NCBI RefSeq assembly: GCF_012033735.1
Contig: NZ_JAAVJD010000013.1
Coordinates: 1-48,121 of the forward strand
Direction of reading: 5' to 3'
DNA: 48,121 bases
From: Streptomyces lonarensis
GTDB lineage: Bacteria > Actinomycetota > Actinomycetes > Streptomycetales > Streptomycetaceae
How positions within the stretch are numbered: position 1 is the stretch's first letter; the number at the start of each line of letters is the position of its first letter. Shown here piece by piece: positions 25,038 to 34,050 of the stretch. Both the position numbers and the translations under genes were made by a program. The notes under the pieces were generated by a model. It had not been told where the DNA came from. It did not search any database and worked only from the letters and a program-made list of their open reading frames with translations.

Positions 25038-26000
25038 ATGTCGACCCTGGCGAGTCTTCTGCACGGCACCCGGGCGCACGGCGCGTTCTTCCACCGCTTC
25101 GTCCTCAGCCCACCGTGGTCGCTGCGCTTCGCCGACCTGCCCCCGTTGACCCTGGTCGCCATGGAACAAGGGCAGTGCTGGATCGTGCCCGACGACAGCC
25201 CTCCCGTGCTGCTTCGCCCCAGGGCGGTCGCCGTGGTGGTGGGCCCGGGGCACTACACGCTCGCGGACAGTCCGGACTCGCCTCCGGAGTTGCTCACGCA
25301 CGACGGCGAACGCTGCACCGGCCCCAACGGCGCGGACGCCGACGACCTGCGGCTCTCCACGCGGACCTGCGGGAGGAACCCGGAGGGTAGAGACACGCTG
25401 CTCCGAGCCGCCTACCGGCCCCACACGACCATCGGCAGGCGCCTGTTGGACGTGCTGCCGCGCGTGGTGCTCGTCCCGGCGGAGACCTTCCCGTTCTCCC
25501 TCCCCGACCTGCTCTCGTCCGAGGTCACGAAAAACGCACGCCATCAACAGGTGGTGCTGGACCGGCTGTTGGACCTGCTGATGACCTCCAGCCTGCGGGA
25601 GTGGTTCGACAGCTCCGGACCGGACGGGGCCGGCGCGACCGCGCTCGCCGAGGACCCGTTGGTGAACAGAGCTCTGCGGCTGCTCCACTCCGACCCCGCC
25701 TTCCCCTGGACGGTGCAGCAGCTCGCGGACAACGCCGGTGTGTCCCGCGCCTGGTTCGCGCGCCGCTTCGCGCAACAGATGGGCGAGCCCCCGATGACCT
25801 ACCTGACCCGGCTGCGCATCAGTCTGACCGCGGACCTGCTGCGCAGTTCCGACGCGACGCTCGAGGGCATCGCCCGGCAGGTCGGGTACGCCAACGCCGC
25901 CGCGCTGAGCACAGCGTTCAAACGCATCTGCGGCATGTGGCCGAGCGCGTACCGGCTGGCCGGGTCGCAGGAAGCCGGCGGCGGGGCCGGCGACGGGTGA
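25038..26000 (+). CDS. AraC-family transcriptional regulator (cupin_6 type)
   Basis: A 320-residue protein. The N-terminal cupin-like sensor spans about 10-185 (FHRFVLSPPWSLRFADLP, then GHYTLADSP). Two HTH motifs follow at about 215-310 (WTVQQLADNAGVSRAWFARR and LEGIARQVGYANAAALSTAF). ATG 25038 is chosen because family members start at this MSTLASLLHGTR segment. It is divergent from the NmrA-like oxidoreductase, which it probably controls. Confidence 0.9.
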   Translation: MSTLASLLHGTRAHGAFFHRFVLSPPWSLRFADLPPLTLVAMEQGQCWIVPDDSPPVLLRPRAVAVVVGPGHYTLADSPDSPPELLTHDGERCTGPNGADADDLRLSTRTCGRNPEGRDTLLRAAYRPHTTIGRRLLDVLPRVVLVPAETFPFSLPDLLSSEVTKNARHQQVVLDRLLDLLMTSSLREWFDSSGPDGAGATALAEDPLVNRALRLLHSDPAFPWTVQQLADNAGVSRAWFARRFAQQMGEPPMTYLTRLRISLTADLLRSSDATLEGIARQVGYANAAALSTAFKRICGMWPSAYRLAGSQEAGGGAGDG

Positions 26001-26106
26001 CCGGGGACGGCGCCTTCGCGGCCACCGCGGCCGGTGGGCCCGAGCGCGCCGGAGCGGCCCCACCGCTCACCTCGGAAGGGCCGCTCCGCAGCACGTCGCG
26101 CGTCGG

Positions 26107-26390
26107 TCAGTTCGACACCAGCCGCGGGTCGCCCGCCCGCAGCAGCCCGCAGACGTCGCGCAGCGCGACCTCGAGCCGGTCGATCGCCTCGTCCGCCAGA
26201 AGCACCGAGGGCTCGAAACGGAGCGTGTTCAGTGCACTGGCAGTCGGGAAGGTACGGATGCGGTGGGCACGGAGCAGATAACCCGCGACCGCGTAGCCGA
26301 AGAACCCCTGTTCCGCCACCGCACGATAGGCGTCCACCTCGGAGTGCGTCTGCTCGGCGAACTCGAAGCCGAGCATCAGCCCCACCCCGG
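26107..26390 (-). pseudogene. C-terminal remnant of a class III (omega) aminotransferase
   Basis: About 94 codons match the end of PLP class III aminotransferases: GVGLMLGFEFAEQT, then YLLRAHRIRTFPTASALN, LRFEPSVLLADEAIDRLEVA and a terminal helix. The lysine- and cofactor-binding parts are missing. Homology stops near 26385, exactly where a PKS fragment begins on the opposite strand. A transaminase of this type acting on an aldehyde released by a PKS reductase is the chemistry of coelimycin-like amino-polyketides. Confidence 0.7.
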
Positions 26391-28893
26391 CCGGATCGTG
26401 CTCGTCGACATCGCTTCGTCGGCCGGCGGGCAGACCCCGCCCGAGGACCAGCTGGCTGCGGTCGTCGCCTCGGACGAGCCACAGGTGGCCCTTCGTGACG
26501 GACGGATACTCGTCCCCCGCCTGGTCCGCGGTGGCGAGCGGAACCCCGGCCCGGGCCGGAGGCAGCTGCGGCAGGAAGGCACGGTGCTCGTCACGGGCGG
26601 TACAGGCGGCCTCGGTGCGCTCGTCGCCGGCCGTCTCGTGCGCGAACACGGGGTCCGTCATCTCCAGCTCCTGAGCCGCCGCGGTGGGGAGACCCCCGGC
26701 GCTGCCACTCTGGCCGCCGAGCTGCGCACCGCGGGAGCCGAGACCGTGTCGTTCACCGCCTGCGACGCGTCGGACCGGGCCGCACTCACGGCAGCACTCG
26801 ACCGCATTCCGGCGACCCGCCCCCTCACCGGCGTCGTCCACGCCGCCGGGGCGACGGACGACGCCCTCGTCACCGACCTCTCCCCGGAACGGCTCCGCTC
26901 GGTGATGCGCGTCAAGGCCACAGCCGCCTGGCACCTCCACGAGCTGACCCGGGACCTCGACCTCGCCGTCTTCCTGCTCTTCTCCTCCATCGCCGGGCTG
27001 GTGGGAGGCCCGGGCCAGGGCAACTACGCAGCCGCCAACGCCTATCTGGACGCGCTAGCCGAGCACAGGGCCGCGCACGGCCTCGCCGCCACGTCGGTCG
27101 CATGGGGGTTGTGGGACGTCGACACAGGGATCACCGCACAGTTGAGCCGACGGGACCGGGAGCGCATCGCCGACAGTGGCTTCCCTCCACTCGCGGTCGA
27201 AGACGGCATGGACCTCCTCGACGCGGCCCTGGCATCCGACCAGCCGATGCTCGTCGCCGCGCCGCTGGACCTGCCGGCCGTCCGCCGGAACGCGCCGGCT
27301 CCCCGGCTGCTCGCCGCCGTGACGGGGGCGACCGGCCGCCGCACGGCCGCGAACAGCGGATCGAAGACGGGCGCACTCGCGCGCCGACTCTCCGGGCTAC
27401 CGCCCGAGGAACACCGTGCGGCGCTCCTCGCGACGGTCCGCGCGGAGGCGGCAGCCGTCGCGGGGCACCCGGACCCGGAGCGTGTGCCCGCCGGAAGCTC
27501 GTTCCCGACCCTGGGTTTCGACTCCCTCACCTCGGTGGAGCTCCGCAACCGGCTCGCGCGGTCCACGGGACTGGCGCTGCCCCCGACGGTGGTGTTCGAC
27601 CACCCGACGCCGTCGGCCCTCGCTGCTTTCCTCCACGACCGCCTGACCCGCGCCGGGGGCGCGAGCAGCGGCGCGAACCCCGCGCAAAGCGGCTACGACT
27701 CCGACGCGGACATCGACCTCGCCGCGGAGGTGGTGCTACCCGACGACATCCGGCCGGCAGCCACCGGCGCCTCTCCCCGGGAAGGGGCCCGCCACATCCT
27801 GCTCACCGGCGCCACCGGCTTTCTCGGGGCCTTCCTCCTGCGTGACCTGTGCCGCACCACCGACGCCACGGTGCACTGTCTCGTACGCGCCTCGGACGAG
27901 TCCGAGGCCTTCAAACGGCTCCAGGCGTCCCTGGAGTGGTACCAGGTCTGGGACGACATCGTCCCGTCACGACTGTCCGTGGTGGTGGGGGACCTCGCCC
28001 GCCCGCGTTTCGGCTTGGACGAGGACGCTTTCGACCACCTCGCCCGCCGGACCGACGTGGTCGTCCACAACGGAGCGCAGGTCAACTGGCTGCAGCCGTA
28101 CGCCGCTTTGAAAGCGGCCAATGTCCTGGGCACGGTGGAGGTGTTGCGCCTCGCGGCCCGGCACCGCACGACCCCGGTCCACTACGTCTCGACCGTCGGC
28201 GTCTTCGACGGGGCGAGGGCGGACGGCGCCCCGCTGCGCCCGTCGGACCCGACCGGGCCTCCTGAGAAGCTGGCCAGTGGCTACCTCCGCAGCAAATGGG
28301 TCGCGGAAGGCATTGTCGGGTTGGCACGACAGCGGGGGCTGCCCGTCTCGATCACCCGCGTCGATGTCGTCTCCGGTGACCGTGTGAACGGCGCCTGCCA
28401 GACACGTGACTTCGTGTGGCTGAGTCTCAAGGGCCTCATCCAGGCACGGGCCGTGCCGCAGGGAACAGGCGGGCGCTTCCATCTCCTGCCCGTGGACCAC
28501 GTCAGCGCCGCAATCACGGAGATCGCCGCCAACCCCGGGACGCATGACGGCACATACCATCTGTACAACCCCAACGCCTACACCCTCGCGCACTGCGTCG
28601 CCCGCCTGCGAGCGCGCGGGTACGAACTGGAGGAACTGAGACCCGAGGTGTGGCGCGAGCGGATCGCGGGTGATCGCGACAACGCGCTCTATCCGCTGCT
28701 GCACGCCTTCGAGCTGATGACGTCCGACCCGGAAGCCTTCTATCCGCCGATCGACACCACCTCCACCGATGAAGTACTCGCGAAGCGCGGGATCACCTGC
28801 CCCGAGCTGACGGACGACTTGTTCGACCGGTACATCGATTTCTTCGTCGCTCGCGGCCATCTGCCGCCGCACCCCGCAGCGGCCCGCGGGTAG
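26391..28893 (+). pseudogene. C-terminal remnant of a modular type I PKS: KR-ACP-thioester reductase
   Basis: An open frame of about 834 codons without a proper start. First comes the linker before a ketoreductase (IVLVDIASS...DEPQVALRDGRILVPRL). The KR follows: VLVTGGTGGLGALVA, HAAGATDDALV with the B-type Asp, and FSSIAGLVGGPGQGNYAAAN. The ACP has LGFDSLTSVELRNRL around the phosphopantetheine Ser. The terminal reductase has LLTGATGFLGAFLLRDL and YLRSKWVAE with Tyr-x3-Lys, which would release the chain as an aldehyde. KS, AT and all earlier modules are gone. The frame stays open upstream only by chance, through DNA antisense to the aminotransferase. The surviving domains look unspoiled, so the deletion may be recent. 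Confidence 0.85.
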
Positions 28894-29119
28894 GGCGTGC
28901 CCGGTCTCCGGCCAGGACTCCGGCGGATGTCGGCCGCACGGGCGCCGGAGCACGTGCCCGCCGGGAAGCGGAGGAAGGCCGACGCGGCGGTGGCCGTTCG
29001 CCACTGCTGCGCGGAACCTCGCGACGCCGACGCGGCGGCTGCGGCGGGGCGGGGAGACGTCGGACTCGGCGGGCTGACCGGCGGCAGGCGCCGGGGGGGG
29101 CCGTCCGCCGGGGAACGCC

Positions 29120-29153
29120 CGTGGGGCCGACCGGTGTTCCGGTCGGCCCCACG
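29120..29153. terminator. Strong hairpin terminator between convergent units
   Basis: A perfect 15-bp stem (CGTGGGGCCGACCGG with its complement) around TGTT lies between the PKS remnant (plus) and the small conserved gene (minus). The rest of 28894-29176 shows no gene. Confidence 0.7.
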
Positions 29154-29176
29154 GCTGCGTCGTGCGGAGCGCCTCG

Positions 29177-29503
29177 TCAGGACGAGGTGGCGGGCGGGCC
29201 GAAGAGGGCGTTGGCCTCCTCCATGGGGCTGCGCGGCGCCGCGGGGGCCGAGGCGGCGGCGGGGGCCGCGGGAGCCTCGCTGCAGGTGAAGCCGAGCCGG
29301 GTCATGGCCCGCGTGACCTCGCCGGCGCTGAAGTCCCGGCGGTCCTGGCCGGTGACGATCTGCCCGACCTGCTTGACCGGGTAGACACGGTCGCCGATGG
29401 TCACGGAGGCACCCGTGACCTCCTCGGGCTCGACGCCCTTCATCGAGGCGAGAACGCTGTTCTCGGTGAGCTCGAACGGGAAGCGGGCGATGACACAGCG
29501 CAT
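29177..29503 (-). CDS. Small conserved Streptomyces protein of unknown function (SCO5918-like)
   Basis: A 108-residue protein beginning MRCVIARFPFELTENSVLAS, with TIGDRVYPVKQVGQIVTGQD and then FSAGEVTRAMTRLGFTC, followed by an Ala/Pro-rich tail. From memory it matches a family regularly found beside the DEAD-box helicase in Streptomyces, as here. No domain of known activity is visible; the central GEVTRAMTRLGF helix looks like a small binding surface. ATG 29503 has GAGG 6 bases upstream. It lies 197 bp downstream of the helicase on the same strand, so the two may share a transcript. Confidence 0.75.
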   Translation of the reverse strand: MRCVIARFPFELTENSVLASMKGVEPEEVTGASVTIGDRVYPVKQVGQIVTGQDRRDFSAGEVTRAMTRLGFTCSEAPAAPAAASAPAAPRSPMEEANALFGPPATSS

Positions 29504-29700
29504 GTTGCCTCACAGGGTGGAGGGGCGGAGTGGGATGGTTCCACCGCGGCCGTGGCGGTCGGCGCCGGGTGCCGGGTGCCGGAAGGCACCTGACACCGCC
29601 GTGGTCCACGGCTGCGGACAGAGCACCGACTCAGCTGTCGCACGTCGTGTGCTCGACCTCGGCGGAGGGGGCGCCGTGCCCCCTGTCGCGTCCGGGTGGG

Positions 29701-31236
29701 TCAGGCGGCCCTGCCGGAGGAGGACTGCCGGCCGGCGCCCGCGCGGCGGCGGGCACCGGAGGCGGGGCTGCGGCGCCCGCGCGAGCTGCTGCTGCGCTTG
29801 CGCGGCTGCTCCGCGGCGGGCGGTGCCGCGATCGTCACCGGGATACCGCTGGGCGCCTGGGCGCCGGTGATGCGGGTCAGCTCCTGCTCACCGGAGCGGA
29901 CCTGCGTGGTCTCCGGCACGATGCCCGCGGTCGTCATGAGGCGGCTCATGTCGCGGCGCTGGTTCGGCGTCACCAGGGTGACCACGCGGCCGGACTCGCC
30001 GGCGCGGGCGGTGCGGCCGCCGCGGTGCAGGTAGTCCTTGTGGTCGGTCGGCGGGTCCACGTTGACGACGAGGTCCAGGTCGTCGACGTGGATGCCGCGG
30101 GCGGCGACGTTGGTCGCCACCAGCACGGTGACGTGCCCGGTCTTGAACTGCGCCAGGGTACGGGTCCGCTGCGGCTGCGACTTGCCGCCGTGGAGCGCGG
30201 CCGCCCGGACGCCGCTGTTGAGCAGGTCACGGGTGAGGCGGTCCACGGCGTGCTTGGTGTCGAGGAACATGATCACCCGGCCGTCGCGCGCCGCGATCTC
30301 GGTCGTGGTGCGGTGCTTGTCCGCGCCGTGCACGTAGAGGATGTGGTGCTCCATCGTCGTCACCGCGCCCGCGGAGGGGTCGACGGAGTGGACGACGGGG
30401 TCGGTCAGGTAGCGGCGCACCAGGCGGTCGACGTTGCGGTCGAGCGTCGCGGAGAACAGCATCCGCTGCCCCTCGGGACGGACCTGGTCCAGCAGGGCGG
30501 TGACCTGCGGCATGAAGCCCATGTCGGCCATCTGGTCGGCCTCGTCCAGGACGGTGATCGCCACCTGGTTGAGACGGCAGTCACCGCGGTCGATGAGGTC
30601 CTTCAGCCGTCCCGGGGTGGCGACGACGACCTCGGCGCCACCGCGCAGTGCGCCGGCCTGGCGGCCGATCGACATGCCGCCGACGACGGTCGCCATGCGC
30701 AGCTTCAGCGCGCGGGCGTAGGGGGTCAGCGCGTCGGTCACCTGCTGGGCCAGCTCGCGGGTGGGCACCAGGACCATCGCCAGCGGCTGCCGCGGCTCGG
30801 CGCGCTGGCCGGCGGTCCGGGCCAGCATCGCCAGGCCGAAGGCGAGGGTCTTGCCGGAGCCGGTCCGGCCCCGGCCGAGGACGTCGCGACCGGCGAGCGT
30901 GTTGGGGAGGGTCGCGCCCTGGATCGGGAAGGGCGCCGTGACGCCCTGCGAGGTCAGCGTCGTGAGGAGGGCCGCGGGCATGTCGAGGTCGGCGAACGAC
31001 TCGACGGCCGGCAGCGCGGGGGTGATCGTCTCCGGCAGGGCGAACTCGCCCTGGACGGCGGCGGGTCGGCGGTTGCGGCCGCCACCGCCGGAGCGGTTGG
31101 GCGCCTCGGAACGGCCGTTGCCGGACGAGCCGAAGCGGCCGCCGCGCCGGGAGCCGGCGCCGGGGCCGGGGCCGTAGGACCCGCCCTCGGACCGGCGAGA
31201 ACGGAAAGAGCGGCCATTCGTACGTGCGGGGTTCAT
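29701..31236 (-). CDS. DEAD-box RNA helicase
   Basis: A 511-residue ATP-dependent RNA helicase. All core motifs are visible: Q motif FPIQGATLP, I GRTGSGKT, Ia PTRELAQQ, Ib TPGRLKDLI, II DEAD in VLDEADQMAD, III SAT, and then VATNVAARGIHVDDL and HRGGRTARAGESG in domain 2. Gly/Arg/Ser-rich tails at both ends should bind RNA. It likely unwinds structured RNA in cold or ribosome assembly. ATG 31236 is preceded by AAGGAAGG, whose first part is paired in a hairpin. The downstream small gene at 29177 is its usual neighbour, and a broken cold-shock gene lies upstream. Confidence 0.95.
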   Translation of the reverse strand: MNPARTNGRSFRSRRSEGGSYGPGPGAGSRRGGRFGSSGNGRSEAPNRSGGGGRNRRPAAVQGEFALPETITPALPAVESFADLDMPAALLTTLTSQGVTAPFPIQGATLPNTLAGRDVLGRGRTGSGKTLAFGLAMLARTAGQRAEPRQPLAMVLVPTRELAQQVTDALTPYARALKLRMATVVGGMSIGRQAGALRGGAEVVVATPGRLKDLIDRGDCRLNQVAITVLDEADQMADMGFMPQVTALLDQVRPEGQRMLFSATLDRNVDRLVRRYLTDPVVHSVDPSAGAVTTMEHHILYVHGADKHRTTTEIAARDGRVIMFLDTKHAVDRLTRDLLNSGVRAAALHGGKSQPQRTRTLAQFKTGHVTVLVATNVAARGIHVDDLDLVVNVDPPTDHKDYLHRGGRTARAGESGRVVTLVTPNQRRDMSRLMTTAGIVPETTQVRSGEQELTRITGAQAPSGIPVTIAAPPAAEQPRKRSSSSRGRRSPASGARRRAGAGRQSSSGRAA

Positions 31237-31244
31237 GGAGAACC

Positions 31245-31271
31245 TTCCTTGATACGGCGCGCATCAAGGAA
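31245..31271 (-). promoter_or_regulatory. Hairpin masking the helicase ribosome binding site
   Basis: In the mRNA, TTCCTTGAT, a 9-nt loop and ATCAAGGAA form a perfect 9-bp stem. The 3' arm contains AAGGA of the Shine-Dalgarno AAGGAAGG, which is 6 bases from the ATG. Translation would need the stem to open, so it may serve as a temperature switch or for helicase self-control. Confidence 0.6.
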
Positions 31272-31691
31272 TATCCGCAGCGATCGAGCAGCGCGGGGAA
31301 TCACAGGTACGAGCCGGGTGGAATGCGGAGTTGCTCCGGATCGCAATGACACCGGCGCGAAACACACAGGACAATGGGGTGACGTCGAGGCGAACATCGA
31401 GTTCCGACGTCGGGGTGCTGGTTGTGGCCCCCGTGGTTCCGGGGCCTGGGACGGGCGCCTGGGCGGCGCCGTCAGGGGGAGCGCCCGTGACCGGGGCGCG
31501 AACCCCGAGGGCTTCGGTCCGCCGCCGAGCGGTGCGCTGCGGGGCGGGTGTCCGATGTCGTCGTCCGTCGGACCCTACCGGACCGGGGCGACAGCGCGTG
31601 CGGCGCGGGCCCCTGGGTGTTCCGACGGCCGGGTGCGGCCTTCGGCTGCGGCGTCCGGCCGCTGCTCGAACCGGTCAGCGGTTCCGTCGAC
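31272..31691 (-). other. Gene-free upstream region of the helicase
   Basis: About 420 bases without a credible gene, probably a long leader of the helicase transcript. Translations are low-complexity. I did not find the rest of a cold-shock gene here. Confidence 0.45.
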
Positions 31692-31751
31692 CTACGCAAC
31701 GAGGTGCGAACCCTTCGCCGTCCCGGACCACTTCACCGTACCTGACGCCAC
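31692..31751 (-). pseudogene. Broken start of a cold-shock protein gene, or CSP-derived leader peptide
   Basis: GTG 31751, with AAGGAG 7 bases upstream, reads MASGTVKWSGTAKGSHLVA and stops. MASGTVKW plus KG is the conserved start of Streptomyces cold-shock proteins (MASGTVKWFNAEKGFGFI), but FNAE is changed and the RNP1 motif and all that follows are lost. Cold-shock genes commonly sit upstream of this helicase. It is either a decayed gene or a short translated leader. Confidence 0.5.
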
Positions 31752-31765
31752 GCCACGTCTCCTTC

Positions 31766-32343
31766 GGGGCAGTTGCACCGACGACCCGCGATGCGCGGAC
31801 ACCTGGTCATCGATGTTCGTCGCGATGACGTCCCGTGCCGGGACAGCGGTGACAAAAGGACCTCCGACCGAGCGGAGGAATGGGGCCGAAGAAGCCCGGA
31901 GTTCCGGGAGACGACAACCACACAGCCGGTACCGAGAGTAGCACGAGGTAGCGAGCGGTGTACGGTGAAGAATTTCACTCCGCGGCCCGGAAATACGCAG
32001 GGCACGACCTCACCCCCGAATCCTGTCACACCGTGTCGCGGGGGCGCCGCAGCATTTCCGTGGCCCGCCCGGCTCCCCGGCCCTGCGGGCGATCGCGCCC
32101 GCCGCAGCGGCCGCGTCCAGCCCCCCCTCCGCCACCACCGAGCCGACGGCGGCCGTGGCCGGGGCCGGAGACCGGCGGCCGGAGACCGGCGGCCCGGTGA
32201 GTAGGCGTGCTCCGGCGCGGTGGCGCGGGGTGCGGCAGACGCCACCGCCCGCAGCGCAGCGAGGCCGGGGTGATCGCCGGCGACCGCCCCCTGCCCGGGG
32301 GCGTCGTCGAGGTCGGCCTCGTCCGCGGGTCAGGCGTCCTCCG
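31766..32343. other. Gene-free region between the CSP remnant and the alpha/beta hydrolase
   Basis: About 580 bases. The left half (31850-32000) is less GC-rich and may carry the promoter for the helicase leader. The right half is a GC-rich stretch with Pro/Arg translations. No RNA gene or protein was recognised. Confidence 0.4.
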
Positions 32344-33228
32344 TCACCGCTGCCTCGCGCGGTGGTCGAGCACCCGGGGCCGGAACCGCAGAATCGCCTC
32401 GGCGACCGTCTCCAGGTGGCTCTCCAGCAGGAAGTGCCCGCCGTCGACCAGGGTGATCTCGGCGTCCGGGGCGTCGCGGCGGAACGCCTCCGCGCCGGCC
32501 GGGCCGAAGATCTCGTCGTTGCGGCCCCAGATCGCCAGCAGCGGCACGCCGCTCGACCGCAGCCAGCGGTGGACCGCCGGGTAGATCGCGCGGTTGGTGC
32601 GGTAGTCGGCGAAGAGGGCGAGCTGGGCGCGGTCGACGCCGGGGCGGGCGAGCAGCGCGAGGTCGTGCTCCCAGGTGTCGGGGGCGATCAGCGAGGGGTC
32701 GGGGACGCCGTGGGTGTACTGCCACTCCACGGCTTCTCGCTCCAGCGCGGGGCGGAGCCGCGCCTCGTTCTCGGGGCCGGGGTCCGCGCCGTAGGCCCAG
32801 ACGGGTGCCCAGAACTCCGGTACGAAGCCGTCCTCGTAGGCGTTGCCGTTCTGCGAGACGACACCGGTGACCGCCTCGGGCGCGGCGAGTGCGAGCCGCC
32901 AGCCGATGGGCGCGCCGTAGTCCTGGACGTAGATCGCGTACCGGTCGACGTCGAGGGCGGCGAGGAAGCTGCGGGTCACCTCGGCGAGGGCGTCGAAGGT
33001 GTGGGTGAACGCGTCCACGTCGGGGGCGGAGGAGCGGCCGAAGCCGATGTGGTCGGGGGCGATGACCCGGTAGGGGCCGGCGAGCGCCGGGATCAGGTGC
33101 CGAAACATGTGCGAGCTGGTCGGGTAGCCGTGCAGGAGCAGCAGCACGGGTGCGTCGGCGGGCCCCGCCTCCCGGTAGAAGACGGTGAGCCCGTCGACCT
33201 CGACGGTGCGGTGGTGGACAGCAACCAC
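32344..33228 (-). CDS. Alpha/beta hydrolase of the haloalkane dehalogenase/epoxide hydrolase type
   Basis: A 294-residue cytosolic hydrolase. LLLLHGYPTSSHMFRHLIP holds the HG oxyanion motif. VQDYGAPIGWRLALAAP holds an Asp nucleophile instead of Ser, as in haloalkane dehalogenases and epoxide hydrolases. PLLAIWGRNDEIF gives the acid and VDGGHFLLE the catalytic His. The NGNAYEDGF cap segment is typical of the group. It is divergent from a CGNR-type regulator 81 bp away, a frequent pairing that suggests induction by the substrate. The real substrate is unknown. Confidence 0.88.
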   Translation of the reverse strand: MVAVHHRTVEVDGLTVFYREAGPADAPVLLLLHGYPTSSHMFRHLIPALAGPYRVIAPDHIGFGRSSAPDVDAFTHTFDALAEVTRSFLAALDVDRYAIYVQDYGAPIGWRLALAAPEAVTGVVSQNGNAYEDGFVPEFWAPVWAYGADPGPENEARLRPALEREAVEWQYTHGVPDPSLIAPDTWEHDLALLARPGVDRAQLALFADYRTNRAIYPAVHRWLRSSGVPLLAIWGRNDEIFGPAGAEAFRRDAPDAEITLVDGGHFLLESHLETVAEAILRFRPRVLDHRARQR

Positions 33229-33238
33229 GGTAACCCCT

Positions 33239-33258
33239 TAATCGAATTTAAACGGTTA
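33239..33258. promoter_or_regulatory. Operator candidate between the hydrolase and its CGNR regulator
   Basis: TAATCG and CGGTTA form an imperfect inverted repeat (5 of 6) around AATTTAAA. This AT-rich patch stands out from the surrounding DNA and begins 10 bp before the hydrolase start. Confidence 0.5.
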
Positions 33259-33309
33259 GGTTATGCTGATCATGCACACCCCGAATCGGCACGTCAAGGA
33301 GAGTGATCC

Positions 33310-33822
33310 ATGGCCGGCGCCGTCATCGAGGACGAGGACCTGCTGATCGCCGTGCTCAACAGCGCCCCGGTGGTCGACGGGCACCCGACCGACGCACTGC
33401 GCGCCGCCGGGGGCGAGGACCGGCTGCGCGGGCTGGGGGGAGACGGCTCGGCGGAGGAGCGCGAGCGGGTCTGCCAGGTGCGCGACGCGCTGCAGCAGCT
33501 GATCCGCGGCGGCACCCGCGATGTGGGCCCCCTCGACACCGTGCTCCGACAGGCACGGCTGCACCCCGCGGTCTCGCCCGCCGGCGTCACCTGGCAACTG
33601 GAGACGCCGGCCGACGAGAAGCTCGCGGTCCGCGTCGTCCTGGCGTGGTCGCGCGTCGCCACCGGCCTGCCGGGGCGGCTGCGGCCGTGCGCCAACGCGG
33701 AGTGCAACCTCTTCCTGGTCGACCGCAGCCGGCCCGCCACCGCCCGGTGGTGCTCCATGGCCGCCTGCGGCAACCGCATGAAGGCCCGCACCCACGCCCG
33801 CAAGCGCCGCTCGGAGCAGTGA
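33310..33822 (+). CDS. CGNR zinc-finger regulator (ABATE domain)
   Basis: A 170-residue protein. The N-terminal ABATE-type ligand domain spans about 5-115 (DEDLLIAVLNSAPVVDGHPT, ERERVCQVRDALQQLI). The C-terminal zinc finger is RPCANAECNLFLVD...RWCSMAACGNRMKARTHARK, with Cys-x4-Cys and Cys-x4-CGNR ligands and the basic tail that binds DNA. ATG 33310 has GGAG 8 bases upstream. Being divergent from the hydrolase suggests that it represses that gene. Confidence 0.9.
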   Translation: MAGAVIEDEDLLIAVLNSAPVVDGHPTDALRAAGGEDRLRGLGGDGSAEERERVCQVRDALQQLIRGGTRDVGPLDTVLRQARLHPAVSPAGVTWQLETPADEKLAVRVVLAWSRVATGLPGRLRPCANAECNLFLVDRSRPATARWCSMAACGNRMKARTHARKRRSEQ

Positions 33823-33845
33823 CCACGGGCGGGCCGGTCGCCGGG

Positions 33846-33993
33846 GCGCCGCACCCGCTGACCGGGACGCCCGGCGCCGCGTGCTGCGGTCCGCCGGACC
33901 CACCGACGCCCGGACCCACCGGCGCCCGGACGCGCGGGGGCCCGGACGCGCGGGGGCCGGTCACCGAGCGCCGCACCCGCTGACCGGGACGCC
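33846..33993. repeat. Pair of 26-bp direct repeats
   Basis: The same 26 bases (starting GCGCCGCACCCGCTGACCGG) occur at 33846-33871 and 33968-33993, between the convergent CGNR gene and the ABC operon. A short tandem (GGACGCGCGGGGGCCC twice) lies between them. The role is unknown; it may be a small duplication. Confidence 0.6.
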
Positions 33994-34050
33994 TGCGGGG
34001 CGGCCTCGCGCGCCGGGGTGGTCACGGCACGGGACGCCCCGCGCGGGCGG

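Noticed and set aside
26263..26390. Start of the PKS frame as a real N-terminus
   Set aside because: These codons are antisense to the aminotransferase remnant. PKS similarity begins only at about 26391, so the start is accidental.
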